From JAHEKO01 sp965212505 (lineage in GTDB: Bacteria; Acidobacteriota; Thermoanaerobaculia; Multivoradales; JAHEKO01), in contig OZ243123.1 of the NCBI GenBank assembly GCA_965212505.1, positions 620,001 to 684,000 on the forward strand: a stretch of DNA of 64,000 bases, in the 5' to 3' direction. Every line of letters begins with the position of its first letter. Within the stretch, counting starts at the first letter, position 1. Below the pieces are notes generated by a model. That model saw nothing but the letters and a program-made list of their open reading frames with translations, ran no database searches and was not told where the DNA came from. A program made the translations under genes and the position numbers. Positions 57,267-64,000 of the stretch are shown here, one piece after another.

Positions 57267-58754
57267 ATGAGCCAGCCTACTGCGGCCGTCATCGGTGCCG
57301 GCTTCGGAGGCCTCGCCCTCGCGATTCGCCTCCAAGCGTCCGGAGTGCAGACCACGTTGGTGGACAAGCGAGATCGCCCCGGCGGTCGAGCCTACGTCTA
57401 CGAGGACGAGGGCTTTACCTTCGACGCCGGACCGACCGTCATCACCGCCCCCAATCTGATCGAAGACCTGTTCACTCTCGCGGGGCGCCGTATCGAGGAC
57501 TACGTCGAGCTGCTGCCCGTCACGCCGTTCTACCGCCTCTGCTGGGAGGACGGCGACGTCTTCGACTATTCGAACGACGTGGAGGCGCTCAACGCCCAGA
57601 TCGCCGAGCGCCGGCTCGAGGACGTCGAGGGTTATGCCCGGTTTGCACGCTATGCCGAAGAGGTGTTCGAGGAGGGCTACGTCAAGCTCGCCAATGCGCC
57701 CTTTCTCGATTTCGCGAGCATGATCCGAGTCACGCCTCAGCTCACGCGACTGCAGGCGTTCCGTAGCGTTCACAGCATGGTCGCCAAGTTCATCAAGGAT
57801 CCGAAGCTGAGGCAGGTCTTTAGCTTCCACTCGCTTCTGGTCGGCGGCAATCCCTTCGTCAGCTCTTCGATCTACACGCTGATCCACTCACTCGAGCGGA
57901 AGTGGGGGGTCTTCTTCCCCCGCGGCGGGACCGGAGCGCTGGTCGACGCGATGGCCAAGCTCTTCACCGACCTGGGAGGTGAGCTGCGCCTCGACACGCC
58001 GGTCGAGCGCATTCTGACGACGGCCGGCCGGGTGACCGGTGTGCAGTCGAACGGCTGGGCCGGCGACTACGATGCGGTTGCCAGCAACGGCGACGTCGTT
58101 CATACCTATCGGCAACTCCTTGCCGCGGAGCCGCGGGCCCGGCGGACAGGTGCGAGACTGCTCAACAAGCGCTACAGCATGTCGCTCTTCGTCATCTACT
58201 TCGGCGCTCGCAAGCGTTACCCGGACATCGCCCATCACTCGGTGCTCTTCGGCCCACGCTACCGAGGGCTACTCGAGGACATATTCGACCGTGGCGTCTT
58301 GGCGGACGACTTCTCGCTCTACCTGCACGCGCCGACCCGCTCAGACCCGTCGCTGGCGCCGCCGGGGTGCGAGAACTTCTACGTACTCTCGCCCGTACCG
58401 CACCTGGGCAAGGCCGAGATCGACTGGACGGTCGAGGGGCCGCGCTACCGCGACCGCATTCTCGAGTACCTCGATCAGCGCTATTTGCCCGGGCTGCTCG
58501 ACAACCTGGTGACCAGCCGGATCTTCACCCCCGACGACTTCCGCGACACGCTCAACGCCCACTTGGGCTCGGCCTTTTCTCTCGAGCCCACGCTGCGTCA
58601 GAGCGCCTACTTCCGCGTGCACAATCGAGATCGCCAGATCAAAGGTCTCTACTTCGTCGGTGCCGGAACCCACCCGGGTGCGGGGATCCCCGGCGTGGTC
58701 TCCTCGGCGGATGCGACGGCGAGCCTGATGCTCGAAGATCTGGGCGCGATGTGA
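57267..58754 (+). CDS. crtI: Phytoene desaturase (CrtI)
   Basis: A 495-residue FAD-dependent desaturase. AAVIGAGFGGLALAIRLQ binds FAD, GGRAYVYEDEGFTFDAGPTV is the conserved CrtI N-terminal block, and the C-terminal LYFVGAGTHPGAGIPGVVSSA is the bacterial-type phytoene dehydrogenase signature. It introduces the conjugated double bonds converting phytoene to lycopene. The start at 57267 aligns with family N-termini; the frame is open 46 codons further upstream inside crtY. Its TGA overlaps the GTG of crtB. Confidence 0.96.
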   Translation: MSQPTAAVIGAGFGGLALAIRLQASGVQTTLVDKRDRPGGRAYVYEDEGFTFDAGPTVITAPNLIEDLFTLAGRRIEDYVELLPVTPFYRLCWEDGDVFDYSNDVEALNAQIAERRLEDVEGYARFARYAEEVFEEGYVKLANAPFLDFASMIRVTPQLTRLQAFRSVHSMVAKFIKDPKLRQVFSFHSLLVGGNPFVSSSIYTLIHSLERKWGVFFPRGGTGALVDAMAKLFTDLGGELRLDTPVERILTTAGRVTGVQSNGWAGDYDAVASNGDVVHTYRQLLAAEPRARRTGARLLNKRYSMSLFVIYFGARKRYPDIAHHSVLFGPRYRGLLEDIFDRGVLADDFSLYLHAPTRSDPSLAPPGCENFYVLSPVPHLGKAEIDWTVEGPRYRDRILEYLDQRYLPGLLDNLVTSRIFTPDDFRDTLNAHLGSAFSLEPTLRQSAYFRVHNRDRQIKGLYFVGAGTHPGAGIPGVVSSADATASLMLEDLGAM

Positions 58755-59710
58755 CCGACACCGTCGTCCAGAACGCCGAGCGGATGATCCGCCAAGGTTC
58801 GAAGAGCTTCTTTGCCGCGGCGCGGATCTTCGATCCGCCGACGCGCGAGGCGGCCTTCCTGCTTTACGCTTGGTGTCGGCACTGCGACGACCGCATCGAC
58901 GAGCAGGAGCTGGGTATGACCCCGTCGTCGGCTCGCGGTGCTTCCGAGTCGACTCCGGTGGACAACCGGCTCCGCGAGCTGGAAGAGGCGACCCGCATGG
59001 CGCTCGACGGTGGCGAGGTCGAGGACCCGGTGTTTCTCGGTCTAAGACGCGTTGTCGAGACCTACCGCATCCCGCGACACCTGCCACTCGAGCTGCTGGA
59101 GGGCTTCCGCATGGACGTCGAGGGGCGGAGCTACCGCACGCTCGACGAGTGCATGACCTACTGCTACCACGTGGCCGGCGTCGTGGGGGTGATGATGGCG
59201 CACGTCATGGGGGTCTCGAACGACGAGACGCTCGACCGCGCCGCCGATCTCGGTCTCGCCTTTCAGGCCACGAACATCGCTCGCGATGTGATGGACGACG
59301 CGGCGACCGGTCGGATCTACCTGCCGCTCGACTGGCTGGAGGAGGCTGGTGTCGAGCCGGCGGACATCGAGCGTCCGTCGCACCGCGATGCCGTCTTCGA
59401 GGTGACGCGAAGGCTGCTCGACGAAGCGGAACGCTACTACCGGTCGAGCGAAGTCGGTATCTCTCGCCTCCGCCCTCGTCACGCATGGGCGATCGCCGCG
59501 TCGCGTCGCGTCTACCGGGATATCGGCCGGCTAGTGCGCGAGCGCGCTAGTGGGGCCTGGGATCGGCGACTGGCGATCGGAAAGCCGCGCAAGCTCTGGC
59601 TGCTGGCCTGCGCGGCTGGAGACGCGCTCGTGGCGACTTCGTTCAGCTCTCGAGCGGAGGCGACGCCGCGGGAGAGGCTGTGGACGCGTCCTCGGCGCGG
59701 TTCCGCTTGA
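58751..59710 (+). CDS. crtB: Phytoene synthase (CrtB)
   Basis: A 319-residue squalene/phytoene synthase family enzyme. The acidic motifs CDDRIDE and NIARDVMDDAATGRIYLP, with AYLF-like AAFLLYAWCRH and CMTYCYHVAGVVG, are typical. It joins two GGPP molecules to phytoene. The start is GTG, overlapping the crtI stop. The last 68 nt overlap the end of the convergent crtZ gene. An insertion of about 15 residues follows the first acidic motif (TPSSARGASEST). Confidence 0.95.
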   Translation: MTDTVVQNAERMIRQGSKSFFAAARIFDPPTREAAFLLYAWCRHCDDRIDEQELGMTPSSARGASESTPVDNRLRELEEATRMALDGGEVEDPVFLGLRRVVETYRIPRHLPLELLEGFRMDVEGRSYRTLDECMTYCYHVAGVVGVMMAHVMGVSNDETLDRAADLGLAFQATNIARDVMDDAATGRIYLPLDWLEEAGVEPADIERPSHRDAVFEVTRRLLDEAERYYRSSEVGISRLRPRHAWAIAASRRVYRDIGRLVRERASGAWDRRLAIGKPRKLWLLACAAGDALVATSFSSRAEATPRERLWTRPRRGSA

Positions 59711-60158
59711 GCCGGTCGCGAAGCCGGTCGATCGGCAGCGCGTAGAGGAAACCGAACGAGACGGCGCCCTCGCGCTCCTTGGTCCAGTGGTGGATCATGT
59801 GCGCCTGAATCAGACGCTTGACGTAACGGCTCTTCGGGCGGAGGCGCAATCGGATACGTCGGTGTACGAGGATGTCGTGGAAGCCGAAGTAGATGGCGCC
59901 GTAGGCCGCGATGCCGATGCCGACCCAGAGAAGACGCGGGTAGCCGTGCGTTCCGAGATAGATCAGCGCGATCGACGGCAGGGAGAAGAACACGGCGAAC
60001 CAGTCGTTCTTCTCGAGAGGGTGATCGCTCGGCTTGTGGTGCGACTCGTGGAGGAACCAGAGAGGCCCGTGCATCAGGTAGCGATGCGTCAAATAGGCCA
60101 CGAGCTCCATGCCCATGAGGCCGGAGAGAAAGAGCAGGGCGTTGATCAGGACGTTCAT
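59643..60158 (-). CDS. crtZ: Beta-carotene hydroxylase (CrtZ)
   Basis: A 171-residue membrane di-iron hydroxylase of the fatty acid hydroxylase superfamily. The His clusters HRYLMHG, HESHH, HDILVH and HMIHH are all present. Length and motif spacing match CrtZ, which hydroxylates beta-carotene rings at C3 to give zeaxanthin. Its ATG overlaps the stop of the ABC permease gene (ATGA), so it ends the crtE operon. The C-terminal 23 codons lie antisense to the end of crtB. Confidence 0.92.
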   Translation of the reverse strand: MNVLINALLFLSGLMGMELVAYLTHRYLMHGPLWFLHESHHKPSDHPLEKNDWFAVFFSLPSIALIYLGTHGYPRLLWVGIGIAAYGAIYFGFHDILVHRRIRLRLRPKSRYVKRLIQAHMIHHWTKEREGAVSFGFLYALPIDRLRDRLKRNRAEDASTASPAASPPLES

Positions 60159-61396
60159 GCGGTCTCCAGGCGACGCGCCAGGCGGCGGGCGGCCAGCAGT
60201 CCGAGGATGCCAGCCACGGCGAGCGCGGTCCAGGGGGCAACCAGCTGGGTCCACGACTCGTTACGCCAGAAGACGCCGGTGTAGGCCTCGAGCGCCCAGG
60301 TGTTGGGGGTGATCCAGCCCAGTTTCTGGAGCGCCGGCGGCATGAAGAAGCGCGGCACCATGCTGCCACCGAGGGCCGAGAGGACAAGAATCAGGACGTT
60401 CGAGATCGTCTGCGCCTGACGTCGCGTGCGGCAGGCGGTGACCACGGTGAGCGCCAGCCCGGCGGCGGCGGCGCTTGCGACCAGTGTCGTGATCGACCAC
60501 GGGCCCAGGTGGCCGGGAAGGTCGACGCCGTAGCCCAGCCAGGCGATCAGGAAGATGACGGTGATCTGCACAAAGCCCTGCAGCATGAGGAAGGCGAACT
60601 TGCCGTTCACCAGCACGCCGACGCGGGCTCGGCCGGCGAGAATACGGTCGACGACGCCCGACTCGCTTTCCTCGATCAGGCTGATCGCTCCGTGCACCGA
60701 CGAGAAGAGGAGAAAGAGCACGGCTACCGCTCCGGCGTAGTAGGCGACGTGGTTCTCCGAAGCGGCCTGGCCGGTGACGTCCTCTCTTTCGAACAGATCC
60801 TGGAAGCCCCAGGCGGTCTGCTCGCCCTCGCGCAGCGAAGCCTCCGCGTCGTCTCGCAGCTCCGAGAAGCCGACCTCTAGCTCGGCGTTCTGCTCGGGGG
60901 AGAGCTCGACAAACTGATCCTCCAAGAGATGGACGACGCTCGCTAGGGCGACGTCCGGCAGAGCCGCGAAGTAGGCCTTCTGCACCTGGCCGGCGAGCAT
61001 CTGCACCGCGACGCCGCGCGCCGGGTCGCTCACGATCAGGAGTGGCGCGGGACCGAAGCCGCCCACCGAACCCAGCGGCTCCGCGTCGGCCCGGACGATG
61101 AGGCCGACGTCCGCCGTGCCGCGGCGAACGAGATCACGGACCTCCTCGGCTCCGAGGTCCGTGCCGACCGGCAGAAGGGCCGGTTCCAGGGCGAGGCCTG
61201 CGAGCAGCCGCTGGGAGACCTCGCTCTCGAGTTCGTCGGCGACCGCGAGCTTGAGCCGAAGCTGCTCTCCCGTAGCGCTGGCGAAGATCATCGCGAAGAT
61301 GACGAAGAAGAGCGCCGGCAGCAGGAACGTCATCGCCAGCGCGGCGCGGTCTCGAGTCAGGCCGAGGAGCATTGCGCGGAAGACGGCGCCGCTCAT
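60155..61396 (-). CDS. ABC-2 type transporter permease
   Basis: A 413-residue permease. One membrane helix near the N-terminus (MTFLLPALFFVIFAMIFA) is followed by an extracytoplasmic domain of about 190 residues and then five more helices (residues about 220-405). The motif PRFFMPPALQKLGWITPNTWALEAY is typical of ABC-2 exporters of the NatB/DrrB/YhhJ type. It is encoded between the partner ATPase and crtZ, with 4-nt overlaps on both sides, so its dosage is tied to carotenoid synthesis. The cargo is unknown. Confidence 0.88.
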   Translation of the reverse strand: MSGAVFRAMLLGLTRDRAALAMTFLLPALFFVIFAMIFASATGEQLRLKLAVADELESEVSQRLLAGLALEPALLPVGTDLGAEEVRDLVRRGTADVGLIVRADAEPLGSVGGFGPAPLLIVSDPARGVAVQMLAGQVQKAYFAALPDVALASVVHLLEDQFVELSPEQNAELEVGFSELRDDAEASLREGEQTAWGFQDLFEREDVTGQAASENHVAYYAGAVAVLFLLFSSVHGAISLIEESESGVVDRILAGRARVGVLVNGKFAFLMLQGFVQITVIFLIAWLGYGVDLPGHLGPWSITTLVASAAAAGLALTVVTACRTRRQAQTISNVLILVLSALGGSMVPRFFMPPALQKLGWITPNTWALEAYTGVFWRNESWTQLVAPWTALAVAGILGLLAARRLARRLETA

Positions 61397-62337
61397 GCCG
61401 TCACCTCCTCGCCGGTGAGGCGGAAGAAGAGTCCGCGCAGGCCCGGCTCGCGGACGCGCAACTCTTCGATCTCCAATCCTGCGGCGCTCAATCTCGAGCC
61501 GATCTCAGCGAGGGACTCCAGGTCGCCTTCGAGTGGGCCGATCCAGTCGAGCGGCGGTTCGGCAACCGACTCTAGACCGAGCGTCTCGAGGAGCGCTCGA
61601 GCCGGCGCGTCAGGGGTTGCGGTGAGCGTCACCGAGACCTCCCTCGCGCCGCCGAAGCTCTCGGCGAGCAACGTGTCGAGTTCGCCTTCGGCGCGCTTGC
61701 GGCCATCGCTCAGGATAGCGATGCGGTCCGCCAGTTCGGCGGCCTGATCGAGGTCATGGGTTGTCAAGAGAATCGCCAGGCCACGGTCGCGTAGTTGGTG
61801 GAGAGACTCGTGAATGAGCTCGCGCGCGGCCGGGTCGACTCCGACGGTCGGTTCGTCGAGGAGTAGTAGTTCGGGGCGGTGCAGTGTGCCGGCGGCGAGG
61901 TTGAGTCGACGCTGCATGCCGCCCGAGAGACTCTGCACGCGGTCGTCGGCTCGCTCCGTGAGCGCAGTCCACTCCAACGCCTCGTCGACTCGCTGCCCGA
62001 GATCGACGCCCGCCACGCCTGCCAGTCGACCGAGAATCTCGAGGTTCTCTCGGGCGGTCAGATCTCGGTAGAGCGCGATCTCCTGCGGTACCAGGCCGAG
62101 CCGCCCGCGCACCTCGGCGCTCGACCGTGGGTTCGCGCCCAAGACCGTGACGCTGCCAGAGTCGAGCGTCAGCCGCCCGCAGATCGAGCGCACCAGCGTC
62201 GTCTTCCCTGCGCCGTTTGGGCCGAGGAGGGCGAGGATTTCGCCACGGCCGATCGACAGACACACGCTGTCGAGCACCACGCGCTCGCCCCGGGTCTTGT
62301 GGGCGTCGACGACTTCCAGGACGGTGTTGCCGCTCAT
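61393..62337 (-). CDS. ABC exporter ATP-binding protein
   Basis: A 314-residue ATPase with Walker A LGPNGAGKTTLVRS, signature LSGGMQRRLNLAAG, Walker B LLLLDEPTVGVD and the H-loop LLTTHDLDQA. The C-terminal 90 residues are a DUF4162-like extension typical of drug and natural-product ABC-2 exporters. The start MSGNTVLEVVDAHK at 62337 lies 10 nt after the crtE stop; an in-frame start 16 codons upstream would overlap crtE. Its stop overlaps the permease start. Confidence 0.9.
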   Translation of the reverse strand: MSGNTVLEVVDAHKTRGERVVLDSVCLSIGRGEILALLGPNGAGKTTLVRSICGRLTLDSGSVTVLGANPRSSAEVRGRLGLVPQEIALYRDLTARENLEILGRLAGVAGVDLGQRVDEALEWTALTERADDRVQSLSGGMQRRLNLAAGTLHRPELLLLDEPTVGVDPAARELIHESLHQLRDRGLAILLTTHDLDQAAELADRIAILSDGRKRAEGELDTLLAESFGGAREVSVTLTATPDAPARALLETLGLESVAEPPLDWIGPLEGDLESLAEIGSRLSAAGLEIEELRVREPGLRGLFFRLTGEEVTA

Positions 62338-62347
62338 CGAGGCGACG

Positions 62348-63277
62348 TCAGACGTTCGAGACAGCCAATCGCGGCTTCCGGCCACCGATCAATCCGAGTG
62401 CCGCCTCTGCGAGCGGAGAGCTGCCGAGATCGACCGCTTCGAGCGCGGCGACGGCGTTCCGCGCATACGTCTCCGCAATGCGACGGGCCTCCTCCACGCC
62501 CAGCACCGACACGTAGGTCGCCTTGGACTGTGCGTCACAGTCTGGACTCTCCTTGCACTGAGCACCGGAGCTGGGACGGTCGTCGAGGTCGTCCTGCGCT
62601 TGGAAGCAGAGGCCGAAGTTCCAGGCAAAGGCGCGAGCTGCCTCCAGCTCGCCGTCAGAGGCGCCTGCGATGAGTGCGCCGGACTCTGTTGCGGCGACGA
62701 AGAGCGCTGCCGTCTTGTGAGCGACCATTCGTTCCAACTGCTCGAGATTCAAGCCGCCGCTGGTGGGCGCCTCCATGTCCTCTTCCTGCCCGGCGATTGC
62801 GCCTCCGCAATCGCCTAGTGCTGACGAGAGTCGGCGGACCAGTCGGACTCGGGTGTCGCTGTCGAGCTCTTCGGCCTCTGCCAGCAGACTGAACGCCCGA
62901 TTGAGGAGGGCGAACCCGGCGAGTGTCGCGGTCTCCAAGCCGAACTCGATGTGGTTGGCCGGCATGCCCCGTCGTTCGCTGGCATCGTCCATGAAGGGGA
63001 AGTCGTCGACGATCAACGAGGCCGCGTGCACCATTTCGAGAGCGCAGGCGGGATCGAGCGCCGTCTCCTCGTTGCCGCCGAAGGCGAGTGTCGACTGCAG
63101 CATGAGCACCGGGCGAATTCGCTTGCCGGGCGCGAGCAGGCTGTAGCGGATCGCGGCATGGAGCTTCGCCGGAGGTACCGACGATTCCGGCACGAGCTCG
63201 GCGAGGCGCTGGTCGACGCGCTCCCTGAGAAGCTCCGGCTCGCGGGTCGAGTTGATCGACGTCAAGTCATTCAGCAT
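62348..63277 (-). CDS. crtE: Geranylgeranyl diphosphate synthase (CrtE-type)
   Basis: A 309-residue trans-prenyltransferase. The first Asp-rich motif DDFPFMDD (residues 91-98) with its two-residue insertion, the upstream GKRIRPVLML, and the second motif FQAQDDLDDRPS are present. Small residues before the first motif (AASLIV) fit a C20 product. It builds GGPP from IPP and allylic diphosphates for CrtB, and heads the minus-strand operon crtE-ABC-ABC-crtZ. No ribosome site is obvious before the ATG. Confidence 0.93.
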   Translation of the reverse strand: MLNDLTSINSTREPELLRERVDQRLAELVPESSVPPAKLHAAIRYSLLAPGKRIRPVLMLQSTLAFGGNEETALDPACALEMVHAASLIVDDFPFMDDASERRGMPANHIEFGLETATLAGFALLNRAFSLLAEAEELDSDTRVRLVRRLSSALGDCGGAIAGQEEDMEAPTSGGLNLEQLERMVAHKTAALFVAATESGALIAGASDGELEAARAFAWNFGLCFQAQDDLDDRPSSGAQCKESPDCDAQSKATYVSVLGVEEARRIAETYARNAVAALEAVDLGSSPLAEAALGLIGGRKPRLAVSNV

Positions 63278-63284
63278 CTATGGG

Positions 63285-63290
63285 TAGCCT
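63285..63290 (+). promoter_or_regulatory. Putative -10 box upstream of a frameshifted small gene
   Basis: GGG-TAGCCT ends 38 nt before the ATG at 63329; the predicted leader contains AAGGAG 6 nt before that ATG. It is the same hexamer as at 55543. It lies in the 378-nt region between crtE and the gene at 63656, which otherwise holds only the small frame described next. Confidence 0.4.
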
Positions 63291-63328
63291 CAGCTCCTGA
63301 GCAGACCTCTGCCGAAAAGGAGCTCCAG

Positions 63329-63575
63329 ATGAAGTTCCTTTCGCCCGCCGCCCGACTTTGGGTGCAGGTACATCTTAACGGAGTGGCCCAAGCCGTACCG
63401 CGGCGTCCGGAGCCGACTCGGTCGCCGTTCGAAGTCATCCGACGCGCTCCCCACCGTTTCGGTGATCGGCCAGCGAGTTGCGGTCGAGTACGAAAGTGAT
63501 CGTGTGGCCGGCTTCGGAAGTCATTCCGACTCACGCGACCTGGAGAGTCTCTGGGAGCTGCTGGAAAGTACTTAG
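63329..63575 (+). pseudogene. Small gene with a +1 frame change at CCC-C
   Basis: A good ribosome site (AAGGAG) and ATG at 63329 open a frame MKFLSPAARLWVQVHLNG that stops at 63499 after 56 codons. At 63449-63452 (CCCC) the +1 frame continues as TVSVIGQRVAVEYESDR and ends SRDLESLWELLEST at 63575. The joined product would be 81 residues. CCC followed by C is a known +1 slippage context for tRNA-Pro. It could be programmed frameshifting, a sequencing error or a decayed gene. No family is recognised. Confidence 0.45.
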
Positions 63576-63655
63576 CGTCAGTCGTGAAGTATCCTTGATC
63601 GGGAGTTCGCGCAGCTTCAGGTGATCGCGCGCGCGGCAAGGATGAGGAGGCTGAG

Positions 63656-64000
63656 ATGGGTGCCCGCAGGACAGTCCTCGTGTTCGCAACAATCGCTCTG
63701 GTCGGCGGTGGGGTCGTTTCGCAAGATCTCTTCACGGCTTTGGGAGACAACGGCGAGCACCATTTGGTCGTCGCTGGGGACGGCAAGGTCGGCGTCAACA
63801 CCGAGTTTCCGTTTGCATTCCTCGAGGTGCGCCAGCCCGGCTCTGGAACGTCACGCCTGATGAACGTGGTGTCGACGGGCGACCAGAGTCAGATGGTCAA
63901 TCTAGAACGCACGACGCCGTTTGGCTTCGGCGGCAACGATCTTATTCAGCTCGTCTTGCCCGACTCGAACAACGGTGGGCAGTTCATCGAAGCGGAGATT
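63656..64000 (+). CDS. Secreted protein with tail-fibre-like repeat, truncated by window end
   Basis: The first 115 codons of a longer gene; no stop occurs before the window ends. A signal peptide (TVLVFATIALVGGGVVSQ) is followed by GDGKVGVNTEFPFAFLEVRQ, which resembles the VGIGT-x-P-x-x-LDV repeats seen in tail-fibre, S74-peptidase-type and bacterial surface proteins. AGGAGG lies 5 nt before the ATG. The C-terminal domains cannot be judged. Confidence 0.7.
   Translation, partial: MGARRTVLVFATIALVGGGVVSQDLFTALGDNGEHHLVVAGDGKVGVNTEFPFAFLEVRQPGSGTSRLMNVVSTGDQSQMVNLERTTPFGFGGNDLIQLVLPDSNNGGQFIEAEI

Noticed and set aside
1..64000. CRISPR arrays, insertion sequences, prophage or plasmid origin
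   Set aside because: No direct-repeat arrays, transposase, integrase, phage structural or replication initiator genes were seen while reading the window.

Overview
The window is a gene-dense, high-GC bacterial chromosome segment. I most favour an Acidobacteriota genome, possibly of the Thermoanaerobaculia type. The reasons are a C-terminal VWFA-related domain of the kind typical of Acidobacteriota (gene at 3701), CRTAC1/ASPIC and DUF2911 proteins, many secreted proteins, and an alpha-2-macroglobulin that carries a TonB-receptor-like motif. I found no tRNA, rRNA, CRISPR array, transposase or phage gene. Taxonomy here is inferred from gene content only.

Layout. 1-3.5 kb: flavin reductase, then an operon of DUF937, a Kbp-like BON-LysM protein and a long-chain acyl-CoA synthetase. 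3.7-11.7 kb: two secreted VWA proteins around a TlpA-type lipoprotein, then TerB and an M23 peptidase. 11.7-15.1 kb: an osmoprotectant ABC importer (ATPase plus fused permease/binding protein) overlapping serC. 15.1-22.3 kb: DUF2911, an ENPP-type phosphodiesterase, an M20 peptidase, a charge-split small protein, a beta-helix protein, DUF2461 and an M15-like/LysM protein. 22.7-28.7 kb: a membrane pentaheme cytochrome-TPR protein, CRTAC1, a DM13 lipoprotein and an outer-membrane barrel, possibly an electron-transfer module. 28.8-30.5 kb: ferredoxin, MsrB and an orphan ParA with a degenerate parS-like site upstream. 30.6-43.8 kb: a 2008-residue alpha-2-macroglobulin, a hydrolase, a PQQ-type beta-propeller, a 146-bp palindromic element, an RNase D-like protein, an AIM24 protein and an orphan cyanophycinase. 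44-48 kb: two tandem secreted paralogues with swapped C-termini, each followed by a textbook terminator. 48.2-52 kb: Hsp33, a Tat-exported aminotransferase and an unusual ketosynthase.

52.1-63.3 kb is a carotenoid locus. The plus strand carries a sulfotransferase, a GT2 glycosyltransferase, an unassigned class I isoprenoid-synthase-like protein, a cysteine-free thioredoxin-fold protein, crtY, crtI and crtB. The minus strand carries crtE, an ABC ATPase, an ABC-2 permease and crtZ, closely packed or overlapping. Together these enzymes would take prenyl precursors to GGPP, phytoene, lycopene, beta-carotene and zeaxanthin. The embedded ABC transporter and the isoprenoid-synthase homologue are the least explained parts.

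A recurrent regulatory pattern is a -10-like hexamer (TATGAT, TAGGAT, TAAGAT, TAGCCT and similar) ending only 6-7 nt before the start codon. It is seen at about ten genes on both strands and implies frequent leaderless transcripts. In one case the leaderless start opens a 10-codon peptide whose stop overlaps the next start.
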